From Streptomyces showdoensis (lineage in GTDB: Bacteria > Actinomycetota > Actinomycetes > Streptomycetales > Streptomycetaceae), in NCBI RefSeq assembly GCF_039535475.1, contig NZ_BAAAXG010000026.1, positions 2,170,001 to 2,234,000 of the forward strand: a stretch of 64,000 nt of DNA. Reading direction: 5' to 3'. A model generated the notes under the pieces. It saw only the letters and a list, made by a program, of their open reading frames with translations, was not told the DNA's origin and searched no databases. The stretch's first letter is position 1. Each line of letters opens with the position of its first letter. Both the position numbers and the translations under genes were made by a program. Positions 1 through 8,571 of this stretch are shown piece by piece.

Positions 1-582
1 GGCGAGGTGGACCTGGTCGTCGACGTGACGTACGACGGGAAGAGCCCGTACGCGCTCGACGAGGCGCTGGCGGAGGAGGCGGGGGCCCCGCTGGCGGCGC
101 TCTCCGTCGGCGGCGAGCTGGCGCTGCCGGCGATCGTGGGCCGGTTCGGTGAGCTGGCCTCCGCCCTGGGGGCGGCGGCCGGGGCCTCGGGGCGGGTGGG
201 CGACGCGGAGGCGGCGCTGCGGGCGGCCGCGGGGCGTGCGGACGTGGGGGTGCTGGCCCTGTCCGGGGCCGGGCCCGAGCAGGTGCACCTGGCGCGGCCG
301 CACGCCTGGCCCGAGCTGGCCCGGCTGGCCGAGCTGGGGGTGCGGTTCGTGGATCCGGGGCCGGGGCCGGGCGCGAACTGGCTGACGACCGACTGGGAGC
401 ACGCGGTCGGGCTCGCGCCGGACCTGGTGCTGTTCGACAGCCGGGCCAACGCCGTGCCGCCGCACGCGGTCCCGCCGGGGGCCCGGCTCGCCCCCTGGAA
501 CCCGGAGACCCCGCCGAGCCCGGCCGCCTGCGCCCGTTTCTTCCAGGACCTGGCGGCGGCCCTGGAGGACCGGGAGGGGTAG
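1..582 (+). CDS. Substrate-binding protein of an ABC importer, C-terminal part (5' end outside window)
   Basis: The frame is already open at base 1 (Gly-Glu-Val-Asp...), so the GTG at base 7 is probably an internal codon and the gene starts upstream of the window. The visible 193 residues look like the C-terminal lobe of a TroA/FecB-fold periplasmic binding protein: alternating helices and short strands, a segment ending in GVLALSGAGPEQVHL, then LGVRFVDPGPG and a final APDLVLFDSR strand. The last pattern is typical of iron-siderophore or metal binding proteins (inference from fold pattern). The product would be an exported solute-binding component. No permease or ATPase partner is visible downstream, so partners must lie to the left. 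The gene ends just before a tandem-repeat block. Confidence 0.55.
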   Translation, partial: GEVDLVVDVTYDGKSPYALDEALAEEAGAPLAALSVGGELALPAIVGRFGELASALGAAAGASGRVGDAEAALRAAAGRADVGVLALSGAGPEQVHLARPHAWPELARLAELGVRFVDPGPGPGANWLTTDWEHAVGLAPDLVLFDSRANAVPPHAVPPGARLAPWNPETPPSPAACARFFQDLAAALEDREG

Positions 583-611
583 GCCCGGCGCGCCGTGGGG
601 CCTCGGGCCCG

Positions 612-820
612 GACCACGCGCCCCCCCCTGCACGGGCCATGCCTCTGACCGGACCACGTGCCCCCTGCGCAGACCACGTGCCCCCCGCGCGGGCCACGTG
701 CCTCCTGCGCAGGCCACGCGCCCCCCCGCGCGGACCACGTGCCCCCTGCACAGGCCACGTGCCCCCTGCGCGGGCCACGTGCCTCCTGCGCAGGCCACGC
801 GCCCCCCGCGCGGGCCATGT
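612..820. repeat. Degenerate tandem repeats of about 20-22 bp containing CACGTG
   Basis: A C-rich block made of successive units resembling GGCCACGTGCCTCCTGCGCA, about nine to ten copies, with CACGTG or CACGCG near the start of each unit. A longer piece of about 44 bp occurs twice (roughly 690-733 and 771-814), which suggests block duplication. Looser GGACCGGGGCGA-type units continue to about 900. There are no unique spacers, so this is not a CRISPR array. The open frames across it are composition artefacts of the repeat. The rest of the 583-1002 gap holds only this block and the hairpin at 914-944. Confidence 0.7.
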
Positions 821-913
821 CCCTGACCGGGGCTATGTCTCTGGACCGGGGCGAGGCCCTCGGACCGGGGCGACGCCCCCGGACCGCGGCCATGCCCCTG
901 CACCAAGGCCATG

Positions 914-944
914 CCCTGGACCGGGTCCGACCCCCGGTCCAGGG
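914..944 (-). terminator. Hairpin after the MerR gene
   Basis: CCCTGGACCGG (914-924) pairs perfectly with CCGGTCCAGGG (934-944) around a 9-nt loop. It lies 58 bp past the stop of the minus-strand MerR gene and fits a factor-independent terminator without a strong U tract, as is common in high-GC actinobacteria. Confidence 0.6.
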
Positions 945-1002
945 TCACGGCGCCTGCCGGGCCGCGGCCCCGTGCGGGGGTCGCGGCGCGCCTGTGGGGT
1001 CC

Positions 1003-1434
1003 CTACGGCAACCGCGCCCGCAGGGACGCGGCGAACTCCTCCGCCCGGGTCAGCTGGGCGTGGAGTTCCGCGACGCGTTCGGTCGCCGCGCGTTCGTAGC
1101 CGCGGACGCGGGCGACGAGGGCGGCGCGGGTGGGCGGGTCGAGTTCGTCGGGGGTGTCCGGGGTGTCGGCGGCGAGGCGGTCGACGGCGGTGAGCAGCTC
1201 GCGGGTCTCGTCGAGGGTGAAGCCGAGCGGCTTCATCCGGCGGATCACCATCAGGCGGGCCACGTCGGCGTCCGTGTAGAGGGGGAAGCCGCCCTGGGAG
1301 GCCGCGGACGGGACGACGAGGCCGCTGTCCTCGTACTGGCGGATGGTGCGCAGGGAGAGTTCCGTCCGGGCCGCCACCTCGCCGATCTGCATCGGCTCGC
1401 GGGTCGGGCGGGGGGCGGTGCGCGCTGTGCTCAC
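1003..1434 (-). CDS. MerR-family transcriptional regulator
   Basis: A cytoplasmic DNA-binding regulator of 143 residues. The N-terminal winged helix-turn-helix begins MQIGEVAARTELSLRTIRQY and continues through the wing to GGFPLYTDADVARLMVIRRM. A helical dimerisation segment follows (LGFTLDETRELLTAVDRL) and the C-terminal half is a coiled coil. No cysteine cluster typical of metal sensors is present, so the inducer is unknown. The GTG start at 1434 was chosen because GGAAGG-like bases lie about 9 nt upstream; an ATG 66 bp further upstream lacks a clear ribosome site. It is transcribed divergently from the KimA-like permease gene, with under 100 bp between them, so it may control itself and that neighbour (inference). 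Confidence 0.85.
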   Translation of the reverse strand: MSTARTAPRPTREPMQIGEVAARTELSLRTIRQYEDSGLVVPSAASQGGFPLYTDADVARLMVIRRMKPLGFTLDETRELLTAVDRLAADTPDTPDELDPPTRAALVARVRGYERAATERVAELHAQLTRAEEFAASLRARLP

Positions 1435-1530
1435 GGTGTCGAGTCCTTCCTCGTGCGGGGCCCCTCGTACGGGGCGCCGGCGGGCGCGGCTTCCGCGCAT
1501 TAGATCCGATTCGTCCTAACTTCAGCACTT

Positions 1531-3498
1531 ATGAGAGCTGGAAGCGTGGCGAAACGCCTGCTGGTAGGACGTCCGTTGGACAGCGCGCGGCTCGGCGAGA
1601 CCCTGCTGCCCAAGCGGCTGGCCCTGCCGATCTTCTGCAGCGACCCGCTCTCCTCCGTCGCCTACGCCACGGAGGAGATCCTGCTGATCCTCGCCCTCGG
1701 CGGCCTCGCCGTGCTCCATCTGGCCTGGTACGCGGCGGTCGGCATCGTCGTGCTGCTGCTCGTGGTCGTCGCCTCCTACCGGCAGACCTGCTACGCCTAC
1801 CCGGGCGGCGGCGGGGCGTACGTCGTCTCGGCCGAGAACCTGGGCACCACCGCGGCCCTCACCGCGGCCAGCGCGCTGCTCATCGACTACGTGATGACCG
1901 TCGCCGTCTCCGTCGTCTCCGGGGTCGCCGCGATCACCTCGGCCGCGCCCGCGCTGGACGGCCACGCGACGGTCATGTCGGTGGTGTTCGTGGCCGTGCT
2001 GGCCTGGCTGAACCTGCGCGGGGTGCGGGAGTCGGGCCGCTGGTTCGCGCTGCCCACCTACGCGTTCATCGCCGTCATCTACCTGATGTTCGCGGTCGCG
2101 GCGGTGCGGATGGCGTCGGGCGCGACGATCCGCGCCGAGTCGGCGGACCTGCCCGTCGAGGCGGTCTCCACCTACTCGGGCATCGCGCTCGTGCTGCTCG
2201 GGCTGCGGGCCTTCGCCTCCGGCTGCACGGCGCTGACCGGCGTCGAGGCGATCAGCAACGGCGTGCCGGCCTTCGCGAAGCCCAAGAGCCGCAACGCGGC
2301 CACGACCCTGGCGGTGATGGGCGGGCTCTCCGTGACCATGTTCTTCGGGATCACGGTGCTCGCGATGGTCTACGAGGTGCACGTCGCCGAGGACCCGACC
2401 GAGCTGGGGCTGCCGCCCGGCACCCCGACCTCGACCGCGCTCGCCCAGATCGGGCGCGCCACCTTCGGCGACTGGCACGTCCTCTTCTACGCCCTCCAGG
2501 CCGTCACCGCGGGCGTCCTCGTCCTGGCGGCCAACACCGCCTTCAACGGCTTCCCGATGCTGGCCTCCGTCCTGGGGCGCGACCGCTACGCGCCCCGCCA
2601 GCTCGTCCACCGCGGCGACCGGCTCGTCTACTCCAACGGCGTCCTGCTCCTGGCGCTGGCCGCCATCGCGCTGATCGTCGCCTTCGACGCCAACCTCACC
2701 CGGCTGATCCAGCTCTACATCCTGGGCGTCTTCGTCTCCTTCACGCTGTCCCAGGCGGGCATGGTCAAGCACTGGCGGCGAGAACTCGCCACGCCGGCCG
2801 GGGCCGCCCAGCGGACGCACATCCTGCGGCGGCTGGCGATCAACGCGTTCGGCGCCTGTCTGACGGCCGTCGTCCTCGTCATCGTCCTGGTCACCAAGTT
2901 CACGCACGGGGCCTGGATCGTCGTCATCGCGATGCCGCTGCTCTTCGCCGGGATGAAGGGGGTGCGCCGGCACTACGACGCCGTCGCCGCCGAGGTGGCC
3001 GTCGCCCCCGACGCCCACCCGCACCCGCTCGCCGCGAACCACGTCCTGGTCCTGGTGGCCTCGGTCAACGCGCCGAGCCTGCGCGCCCTGTCGTACGCGA
3101 AGACCCTGAAGCCGGCCTCGCTGACCGCGGTGACGGTCGCCGAGGACCCCGCCCAGGCGGAGGTCCTGCGCGCCTCCTGGGAGGCCCACGGCATCGACGT
3201 ACCGCTGCGGGTGCTGAACTCGCCCTACCGCTCGATCGTCCAGCCGCTGCTGCGGCACATCCGCGACGCGCCCGAGCGCTCCCCGGACTCGGTGGTCTCC
3301 GTGGTCATCCCCGAGTACGTCGTCGGGCGCTGGTGGGAGCAGCCGCTGCACAACCAGAGCGCGCTCCGGCTCAAGACGCGGCTGCTGTTCATGAAGAACG
3401 TCGTGGTCATCGACGTGCCCTACCGGCTCGCGTCGGCCCGGGAGCTGGCCGCCGAGCGCGCGAAGGCCGCCGCGGAGGCGGCGCGGGAGAGCCCCTAG
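1531..3498 (+). CDS. APC-family permease, KimA/YdaO-like
   Basis: An integral membrane transporter of 655 residues with about 12 hydrophobic segments in residues 30-480 and a soluble C-terminal domain (about 490-655). The N-terminus reads KRLLVGRPLDSARLGETLLP, followed by SSVAYATEEILLIL and a SYRQTCYAYPGGGGAYVVS loop. This order closely follows Bacillus subtilis KimA (YdaO), a high-affinity potassium importer of the APC superfamily. The substrate here is an inference. The C-terminal domain fits the cytosolic part of KimA-type proteins. A GTG at 1546 has a better-spaced purine tract (GAGAG) than the ATG at 1531, so the true start could be five codons later. No ydaO-type c-di-AMP riboswitch fits in the short 5' gap. 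It may be regulated by the divergent MerR protein. Confidence 0.8.
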   Translation: MRAGSVAKRLLVGRPLDSARLGETLLPKRLALPIFCSDPLSSVAYATEEILLILALGGLAVLHLAWYAAVGIVVLLLVVVASYRQTCYAYPGGGGAYVVSAENLGTTAALTAASALLIDYVMTVAVSVVSGVAAITSAAPALDGHATVMSVVFVAVLAWLNLRGVRESGRWFALPTYAFIAVIYLMFAVAAVRMASGATIRAESADLPVEAVSTYSGIALVLLGLRAFASGCTALTGVEAISNGVPAFAKPKSRNAATTLAVMGGLSVTMFFGITVLAMVYEVHVAEDPTELGLPPGTPTSTALAQIGRATFGDWHVLFYALQAVTAGVLVLAANTAFNGFPMLASVLGRDRYAPRQLVHRGDRLVYSNGVLLLALAAIALIVAFDANLTRLIQLYILGVFVSFTLSQAGMVKHWRRELATPAGAAQRTHILRRLAINAFGACLTAVVLVIVLVTKFTHGAWIVVIAMPLLFAGMKGVRRHYDAVAAEVAVAPDAHPHPLAANHVLVLVASVNAPSLRALSYAKTLKPASLTAVTVAEDPAQAEVLRASWEAHGIDVPLRVLNSPYRSIVQPLLRHIRDAPERSPDSVVSVVIPEYVVGRWWEQPLHNQSALRLKTRLLFMKNVVVIDVPYRLASARELAAERAKAAAEAARESP

Positions 3499-3576
3499 GG
3501 AAAGCCGCGTCCCGGATCCGTCCGGGGCGGGCCGGTCCGCCCGTCCGGGGGCCTGCCTACGGTGGCCACGGCCTGT

Positions 3577-4008
3577 CTACGGCCACACCAGGCAGTACGG
3601 CTGGTGGCCGGCCTCGTGCAGGCGGACCGAGAAGTCCTGCCACTCGTGGAGCAGCTGGTAGACGTTGAAGGCGTCCCGGGGGCCGCCGCGGTCGGGGACG
3701 GTGGACCAGATGAAGGCGGCGGCGCCGACCGACTCCTCGCCGATGCCGCGCAGCGGGTCGACCACGGTCATGGGCAGTTTCACCACGGCGTAGTCGGGGT
3801 GCAGCACCACCAGTTCCAGCGGCGGCACCTTGTGCAGCGGCATGCCCTGGATGCCGGTGAGCACCATCGCGGCTATGGTCTCCGGCTTGATCTTGGTGAA
3901 CAGGCCGCCCATGCCGAGCTCGTCGCCGCCCAGCTCCTCGGGTCGCATCGAGATGGGCACCCGGGCCGCCGTCGCGCCGTCGGGCGCGCCGAAGTACTTG
4001 TACGTCAC
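3577..4008 (-). CDS. Conserved hypothetical protein, streptomycete type
   Basis: A 143-residue soluble protein beginning VTYKYFGAPDGATAARVPIS. It has no signal peptide or membrane segment. Visible features are an amphipathic middle (LFTKIKPETIAAMVLTGIQG), a hydrophobic core LELVVLHPDYAVVKLPMTVV and a His/Trp-containing tail. I recall near-identical proteins from Streptomyces annotated as hypothetical, so it is probably a conserved genus-level gene of unknown function. The frame stays open upstream for 67 more codons, but that stretch is Arg/Gly/Pro-rich and compositionally unlike protein, so I use the GTG at 4008. It faces the KimA-like permease gene tail to tail and is divergent from hemL. 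Confidence 0.75.
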   Translation of the reverse strand: MTYKYFGAPDGATAARVPISMRPEELGGDELGMGGLFTKIKPETIAAMVLTGIQGMPLHKVPPLELVVLHPDYAVVKLPMTVVDPLRGIGEESVGAAAFIWSTVPDRGGPRDAFNVYQLLHEWQDFSVRLHEAGHQPYCLVWP

Positions 4009-4335
4009 CCCCAAGCCGCCACCCCGTGATTCCCCGGCCTTCCGCTCGCCGGCTCCGAGTCCGCCAGGTCCGCCGGGCTCCGCCGGCTCTCCGGTCCTCG
4101 GGGCGTTCGCCCTGGGCTCCTCGGCCCTCCGGCGCCGGTGCCTCCCCCGCCGGACAGGGTCGGGACCCAGGTCGTCAGTCCCCTCGCCCGGTCCGCCACC
4201 GCGATGCATATCTCCACCCGACTGCTGTTCCGAGCCGCGCGTCTCCGCGGCGCGACCCGATCATCGTGACAATGACCTCCCCCACGTTCGTACGGTGAAA
4301 CACCTGTCCGCAAGAACGCCGTGGCCTCTGACACC

Positions 4336-4404
4336 ATGGATTCCGTGAGCCATCCCTATGACGCCCCAGTTTCGCAGACGCGGAGGACAGACGCCCCGGC
4401 GTAA
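4336..4404 (+). other. Short open frame resembling a duplicated hemL N-terminus
   Basis: From ATG 4336 the frame reads [15 protein letters not shown] and then stops at TAA 4402-4404 after 22 codons. It matches the N-terminus of the downstream HemL ([12 protein letters not shown]). At DNA level GCCCCAGT-TC-CAGACGC is shared, with 17 of 19 bases alike. The two copies are offset by 109 bp and are not in the same frame. It could be a relic of a small duplication, a broken original start region, or a translated leader. The rest of the 4009-4453 gap shows no other gene and must hold the promoters of hemL and of the divergent small protein gene. Confidence 0.5.
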
Positions 4405-4453
4405 TTCAGAGGGTGCTCACTCCATCCCTCCGTACTCGCAGGTCAGGATCCCA

Positions 4454-5761
4454 GTGCCGTATTCATACGAAGCCCCAGTCTCACAGACGCTTTTCGACCG
4501 CGCGTCCCTTGTGACGCCCGGCGGCGTGAACTCACCGGTGCGCGCCTTCCGTGCCGTGGGCGGTACGCCCCGGTTCATGGTGTCCGGTACCGGTCCGTAC
4601 CTCACCGACGCCGACGGCCGTGAGTACGTCGACCTCGTCTGCTCGTGGGGACCGATGATCCTCGGCCACGCGCACCCCGAGGTGACCGCCGCGGTGCAGG
4701 CCGCGGTGGCCCGCGGCACCTCCTTCGGCACGCCGGGCGAGGGCGAGGTCGCGCTGGCGGAGGAGATCGTCGCGCGGATCGAGCCGGTCGAGCAGGTCCG
4801 GCTGGTGTCCAGCGGCACCGAGGCGACCATGTCGGCGATCCGGCTGGCCCGCGGGTTCACCGGCCGCGCCAAGGTCGTCAAGTTCGCCGGCTGCTACCAC
4901 GGGCACGTGGACGCGCTGCTGGCCGCGGCCGGCTCCGGCGTCGCCACCTTCGGCCTGCCGGACACGCCCGGCGTGACGGGCGCGCAGGCCGGGGACACCA
5001 TCGTGCTGCCGTACAACGACCTGGAGGCGGTGCACGAGGCGTTCCACCGCCACCCGGGCGAGATCGCCTGTGTGATCACCGAGGCGTCCCCGGGCAACAT
5101 GGGCGTCGTCCCGCCGCTGCCGGGCTTCAACCAGGGCCTGAAGGACGCGTGCGAGAAGAACGGCGCGCTGTTCATCTCCGACGAGGTCATGACCGGTTTC
5201 CGCACCTCGCGGGCCGGCTGGTACGGCGTCGACGGCGTGAAGCCCGACCTGATGACCTTCGGCAAGGTCATGGGCGGCGGCTTCCCGGCGGCGGCCTTCG
5301 GCGGCCGCGCGGACGTGATGGGCCACCTCGCCCCGGCCGGCCCGGTCTACCAGGCGGGCACCCTCTCCGGTAACCCGGTCGCGACCGCCGCCGGCCTCGC
5401 GCAGCTGCGGCTGCTCGACGACGCCGCGTACGAGAAGGTGAACGCGGTCTCCGCGGAGATCCAGGGCCTGGTCACCGACGCGCTCGCCAAGGAGGGCGTG
5501 GCGCACCGGCTGCAGACCGCGTCCAACATGTTCTCGGTCTTCTTCACCTCCACCGAGGTGCGGAACTACGAGGAGGCGAAGAAGCAGGAGGCGTTCCGCT
5601 TCAACGCCTTCTTCCACTCGATGCTCGCGGACGGGGTCTACCTGCCGCCGTCGGCGTTCGAGTCCTGGTTCGTGTCGGCCGCCCACGACGAGCGGGCCGT
5701 CGAGCGGATCGCCGCCGCCCTGCCGGCCGCCGCCCGCGCCGCCGCGGAGGCCACGGCATGA
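4454..5761 (+). CDS. hemL: Glutamate-1-semialdehyde 2,1-aminomutase
   Basis: A cytosolic PLP enzyme that converts glutamate-1-semialdehyde to 5-aminolevulinate, the committed haem/tetrapyrrole precursor in the C5 pathway. The 435 residues match the family length (about 430). Diagnostic segments are [12 protein letters not shown] near the N-terminus, the cofactor region [25 protein letters not shown], and the Schiff-base lysine in [17 protein letters not shown] (about Lys271). The GTG at 4454 was chosen because [14 protein letters not shown] is the expected N-terminus and AGGA lies about 10 nt upstream. The frame is open 32 codons further, but that stretch is not family-like. The stop overlaps the next gene by 4 bp (ATGA), which implies translational coupling. 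Cytochrome c maturation genes follow, so the haem context is consistent. Confidence 0.95.
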   Translation: MPYSYEAPVSQTLFDRASLVTPGGVNSPVRAFRAVGGTPRFMVSGTGPYLTDADGREYVDLVCSWGPMILGHAHPEVTAAVQAAVARGTSFGTPGEGEVALAEEIVARIEPVEQVRLVSSGTEATMSAIRLARGFTGRAKVVKFAGCYHGHVDALLAAAGSGVATFGLPDTPGVTGAQAGDTIVLPYNDLEAVHEAFHRHPGEIACVITEASPGNMGVVPPLPGFNQGLKDACEKNGALFISDEVMTGFRTSRAGWYGVDGVKPDLMTFGKVMGGGFPAAAFGGRADVMGHLAPAGPVYQAGTLSGNPVATAAGLAQLRLLDDAAYEKVNAVSAEIQGLVTDALAKEGVAHRLQTASNMFSVFFTSTEVRNYEEAKKQEAFRFNAFFHSMLADGVYLPPSAFESWFVSAAHDERAVERIAAALPAAARAAAEATA

Positions 5762-6465
5762 GCGACGTGCGCCCCGAGGGGAACGTGAGCGACGAGGACA
5801 TCACCGTCGTGCACCTGATGCGGCACGGCGAGGTGCACAACCCGGACGGCGTGCTGTACGGGCGCCGCGCCGGGTACCACCTGTCCGAGCTGGGCCGGCA
5901 GATGGCCGACCGGGTCGCCGAGCACCTGGCCGGCCGGGACGTCACGCACGTCGTGGCCTCCCCGCTGGAGCGGGCGCAGGAGACGGCCGCGCCGATCGCC
6001 AAGACCCACGGTCTGGACCTGGCCACGGACGGGCGCCTGATCGAGGCGGCGAACGTGTTCGAGGGCAAGACCTTCGGCGTCGGCGACGGGGCGCTGCGCA
6101 AGCCGGGCAACTGGAAGCACCTGACCAACCCGTTCCAGCCGTCCTGGGGCGAGCCGTACGTGGAGCAGGTCGTCCGGATGATGGGCGCGCTCGACGCGGC
6201 GAAGGACGCGGCCCGCGGGCACGAGGCGGTGTGCGTGAGCCACCAGCTGCCGATCTGGATCGTGCGCAGCTTCGTGGAGAAGCGCCGGCTGTGGCACGAC
6301 CCGCGGCGGCGGCAGTGCACGCTGGCCTCGCTGACCTCGTTCACGTACCGGGGCGACCGGATCGTGTCGGTCGGCTACAGCGAGCCGGCGCTGGATCTGG
6401 TGCCGGTGCACCTGCGCGCGGGTGCGAAGCCTGTGAAGGGTAAGGCGAAGGCCTTCGGCGCGTAG
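5758..6465 (+). CDS. Histidine phosphatase family protein (phosphoglycerate mutase-like)
   Basis: A 235-residue cytosolic enzyme of the branch-1 histidine phosphatase fold. The nucleophile motif [11 protein letters not shown] lies near residue 20, [18 protein letters not shown] follows, and the second catalytic region contains [14 protein letters not shown]. The family includes phosphoglycerate mutases and broad phosphatases. The substrate cannot be deduced, and the general-acid region lacks features of the glycolytic mutase. It is translationally coupled to hemL by the 4-bp overlap and ends at a strong terminator, so hemL and this gene form one unit. A role as a metabolite or nucleotide-sugar phosphatase is possible but is not shown by sequence. 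Confidence 0.85.
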   Translation: MSDVRPEGNVSDEDITVVHLMRHGEVHNPDGVLYGRRAGYHLSELGRQMADRVAEHLAGRDVTHVVASPLERAQETAAPIAKTHGLDLATDGRLIEAANVFEGKTFGVGDGALRKPGNWKHLTNPFQPSWGEPYVEQVVRMMGALDAAKDAARGHEAVCVSHQLPIWIVRSFVEKRRLWHDPRRRQCTLASLTSFTYRGDRIVSVGYSEPALDLVPVHLRAGAKPVKGKAKAFGA

Positions 6466-6485
6466 CTTTTTCGCTCTATCGTTCG

Positions 6486-6520
6486 GGGCGGTCCGGCGGC
6501 GATGTGCCGCGGGACCGCCC
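6486..6520 (+). terminator. Intrinsic terminator after the hemL unit
   Basis: GGGCGGTCC (6486-6494) pairs with GGACCGCCC (6512-6520), with extra inner pairing (GGCGGC with GCCGC). An A/T-rich run TGAAATATTTGTTCTGTTTTT follows, unusual in this GC-rich DNA, and gives a classical U-tract. Confidence 0.85.
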
Positions 6521-6627
6521 TGAAATATTTGTTCTGTTTTTCCGGAACCTTCGTGTTCCTCATGACATCTCACTGATTGTCGGTTTGGAATGACTTCAGG
6601 TCATACGTCAGCGCGAATGGGGATGTC

Positions 6628-7878
6628 ATGCGCGGGATCAGTCGAAGGGGACTTCTGGGGGCCGGGGTCGGTGCCGCCGCGGCGCTCGGCATCGCCGGGT
6701 GCAGTGGCAACAATCAGGATAAGAGTGGACGTTCCGGACCCGGCAAGGGTGGGGACGCGTCCGGCGGACCGGACAACCCCGCGCCCACCAAGGACGACGG
6801 CCGGCCCATCGGCGACGGTTCCACCGCCGACACAGGAAAGCAGCCGAACCAGCCCGACGCCCCCGTGCCGCTCGAACCCGGCCAGACCCCGCCGCAGTTC
6901 GTGATCTTCTCCTGGGACGGTGCCGGCGAGGTCGGCAACGGCCTCTTCCCGCGCTTCCTCGAACTGGCCAAGAACCACGACGCGGCCATGACCTTCTTCC
7001 TCTCCGGGCTCTACCTCCTGCCCGAGTCGAAGGCCTCCCTCTACCGTCCGCCGAACAACCGCGTCGGCGCCTCCGACATCGGCTACCTCACCGACGACCA
7101 CGTCAAGCAGACCCTGAAGTACGTCCGCCAGGCCTGGCTCGAAGGCCACGAGATCGGCACCCACTTCAACGGGCACTTCTGCGGCGGCTCCGGCTCGGTC
7201 GCCAACTGGACGCCCGCCCAGTGGCAGAGCGAGATCGACCAGGCCGTCGGCTTCGTCACGAAGTGGAAGACCAACACCGGCTGGACCGACCTCGACCCGC
7301 TGCCCTTCGACTACACCAAGGAGCTCGTCGGCGGCCGCACCCCCTGCCTGCTCGGCCAGGACAACCTGCTGCCCACCGCCAAGCGGCTGGGCTGGCGCTA
7401 CGACGCCAGCTCCCCGGGCGGCCGTCAGACGTGGCCGGTCAAGCGCGGCGGCCTGTGGGACCTGCCGCTGCAGGCCGTGCCCTTCCCCGGGCACTCCTTC
7501 GAGGTCCTGTCGATGGACTACAACATGCTCGCCAACCAGTCGAAGAACTCGACCAAGGGCATGCCCTCGCGCTACCCGGGCTGGCGCAAGCAGGCCACCG
7601 AGGCCTACCTGGCCGGCTTCCACCGCGCCTACGAGTCGAACCGCGCCCCCTTCTACATCGGCAACCACTTCGAGCAGTGGAACGGCGGCATCTACATGGA
7701 CGCCGTCGAGGAGGCCCTGAAGGGCATGGCCGGGAAGAAGGACGTCCGGCTGGTCTCCTTCCGCCAGTTCTGCGACTGGCTGGACGTCCAGGACCCGAAG
7801 ATCCTCGCCAAGCTGCGCACCCTGGAGGTCGGCCAGCAGCCGGCCGGCGGCTGGAACGCGTTCCTCCGCCCGGCTTAA
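6628..7878 (+). CDS. Tat-exported lipoprotein with polysaccharide deacetylase-like domain
   Basis: A 416-residue secreted protein. The N-terminus MRGISRRGLLGAGVGAAAAL is a twin-arginine signal (SRRGLLG), and a lipobox GIAGC follows at about residues 21-25. It is therefore probably exported folded and lipid-anchored. A low-complexity linker rich in Gly, Asp and Pro follows (about 26-85). The domain starting QFVIFSWDGAGEVGNG, then DAAMTFFLSGLYLLP and EGHEIGTHFNGHFCGG, has the layout of the NodB/carbohydrate esterase 4 fold: an early Asp, then a His-x3-His-like metal site. Substrate and activity are unproven. The ATG at 6628 was chosen because the signal peptide begins there and GGGGA precedes it; the open frame extends 17 codons upstream to a TTG. 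It lies between two terminators, so it is probably a single-gene unit. Confidence 0.8.
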   Translation: MRGISRRGLLGAGVGAAAALGIAGCSGNNQDKSGRSGPGKGGDASGGPDNPAPTKDDGRPIGDGSTADTGKQPNQPDAPVPLEPGQTPPQFVIFSWDGAGEVGNGLFPRFLELAKNHDAAMTFFLSGLYLLPESKASLYRPPNNRVGASDIGYLTDDHVKQTLKYVRQAWLEGHEIGTHFNGHFCGGSGSVANWTPAQWQSEIDQAVGFVTKWKTNTGWTDLDPLPFDYTKELVGGRTPCLLGQDNLLPTAKRLGWRYDASSPGGRQTWPVKRGGLWDLPLQAVPFPGHSFEVLSMDYNMLANQSKNSTKGMPSRYPGWRKQATEAYLAGFHRAYESNRAPFYIGNHFEQWNGGIYMDAVEEALKGMAGKKDVRLVSFRQFCDWLDVQDPKILAKLRTLEVGQQPAGGWNAFLRPA

Positions 7879-7896
7879 ACGATCTTGACAAGGGGC

Positions 7897-7926
7897 ATCT
7901 TGGGCACGTAGGGGGGTGCCCAAGAT
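7897..7926 (+). terminator. Hairpin between the lipoprotein gene and the cytochrome c maturation genes
   Basis: ATCTTGGGCAC (7897-7907) and GTGCCCAAGAT (7916-7926) are perfect reverse complements around an 8-nt loop. There is no U-tract. It ends transcription of the upstream gene or forms part of the leader of the next operon. Confidence 0.7.
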
Positions 7927-7955
7927 CCGCGAAACGCCCATGCGAAACTTTTCAC

Positions 7956-8561
7956 ATGAGTCTTAGCCGCGCCTCGCGACGCACCCTGCTCGCGGTCGGA
8001 ACGATGACGATCGCGCTCGCCCTCTCGGCCTGCAGCTCGGACACCAACGGCAAGTCCGGGGGCGGCGGCGACACCGGCTTCGTGACCAACACGGGCGGTA
8101 TCTCCACCGTCGCCAAGGGCGAGCGCAAGCCGGTCGCCGCGCTCGCGGGCGACACGCTCGAAGGCAAGCGGCTCGACGTCGCCGACCTCAAGGGCAAGGT
8201 CGTCGTCCTCAACGTCTGGGGCTCCTGGTGCCCGCCCTGCCGCGCCGAGGCGCCGCACTTCGCCAAGGTCGCCAAGGACCTCAAGGCGCAGGGCGTGGAG
8301 TTCGTCGGCATCAACACCCGCGACCCCAACAAGCAGCCCGCGCTCGCCTTCGAGGACGACTACGGTGTGCCCTACCCGAGCCTGTACGACCCGGCCGGCA
8401 AGCTCATCGTCGGCGGCTTCCCCAAGGGCACGCTCAACCCGCAGGCCATCCCGTCCACCGTCGTCCTCGACAAGAACGGCAAGGTCGCCGCGCGCTCGCT
8501 GATGGCGCTCGACGAGACCAAGCTCCGCTCCATGATCGAACCCCTGATCGCGGAGAAGTGA
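7956..8561 (+). CDS. Thioredoxin-fold lipoprotein, TlpA/ResA-like thiol-disulfide oxidoreductase
   Basis: An extracytoplasmic reductase of 201 residues that is expected to keep the CXXCH haem-binding cysteines of apocytochrome c reduced. The signal peptide MSLSRASRRTLLAVGTMTIA ends in a lipobox LSAC (about residues 23-26), so it is membrane anchored. The thioredoxin domain spans about 65-200 with the active site WGSWCPPCRAE. The cis-proline region is in NPQAIPSTVVLD. It is the first gene of a four-gene run with CcdA, ResB and CcsB, the standard actinobacterial System II set. CcdA, which starts 10 bp downstream, would supply its electrons from cytosolic thioredoxin. Confidence 0.92.
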   Translation: MSLSRASRRTLLAVGTMTIALALSACSSDTNGKSGGGGDTGFVTNTGGISTVAKGERKPVAALAGDTLEGKRLDVADLKGKVVVLNVWGSWCPPCRAEAPHFAKVAKDLKAQGVEFVGINTRDPNKQPALAFEDDYGVPYPSLYDPAGKLIVGGFPKGTLNPQAIPSTVVLDKNGKVAARSLMALDETKLRSMIEPLIAEK

Positions 8562-8571
8562 GAGGCACGAC

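Noticed and set aside
612..820. CRISPR array
   Set aside because: Units are contiguous and degenerate, without unique spacers of constant length, and no cas genes are near.
639..1193. Arg/Pro-rich open frames in the repeat block and over the MerR gene
   Set aside because: They arise from the C-rich repeats, have no ribosome site and run antisense into a recognisable regulator gene.
1438..1530. ydaO-type c-di-AMP riboswitch before the KimA-like gene
   Set aside because: The 96-bp divergent gap is too short and lacks the conserved pairing and A-rich loops.
1522..3351. 609-codon open frame on the minus strand across the permease gene
   Set aside because: Asp/Arg/Gly-rich composition with no domain pattern; it is the antisense shadow of a clear membrane transporter with correct codon bias.
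4009..4209. 67-codon N-terminal extension of the small protein ending at 3577
   Set aside because: The extension is Arg/Gly/Pro-rich and lies in the hemL divergent promoter region; the family-like sequence begins at the GTG at 4008.
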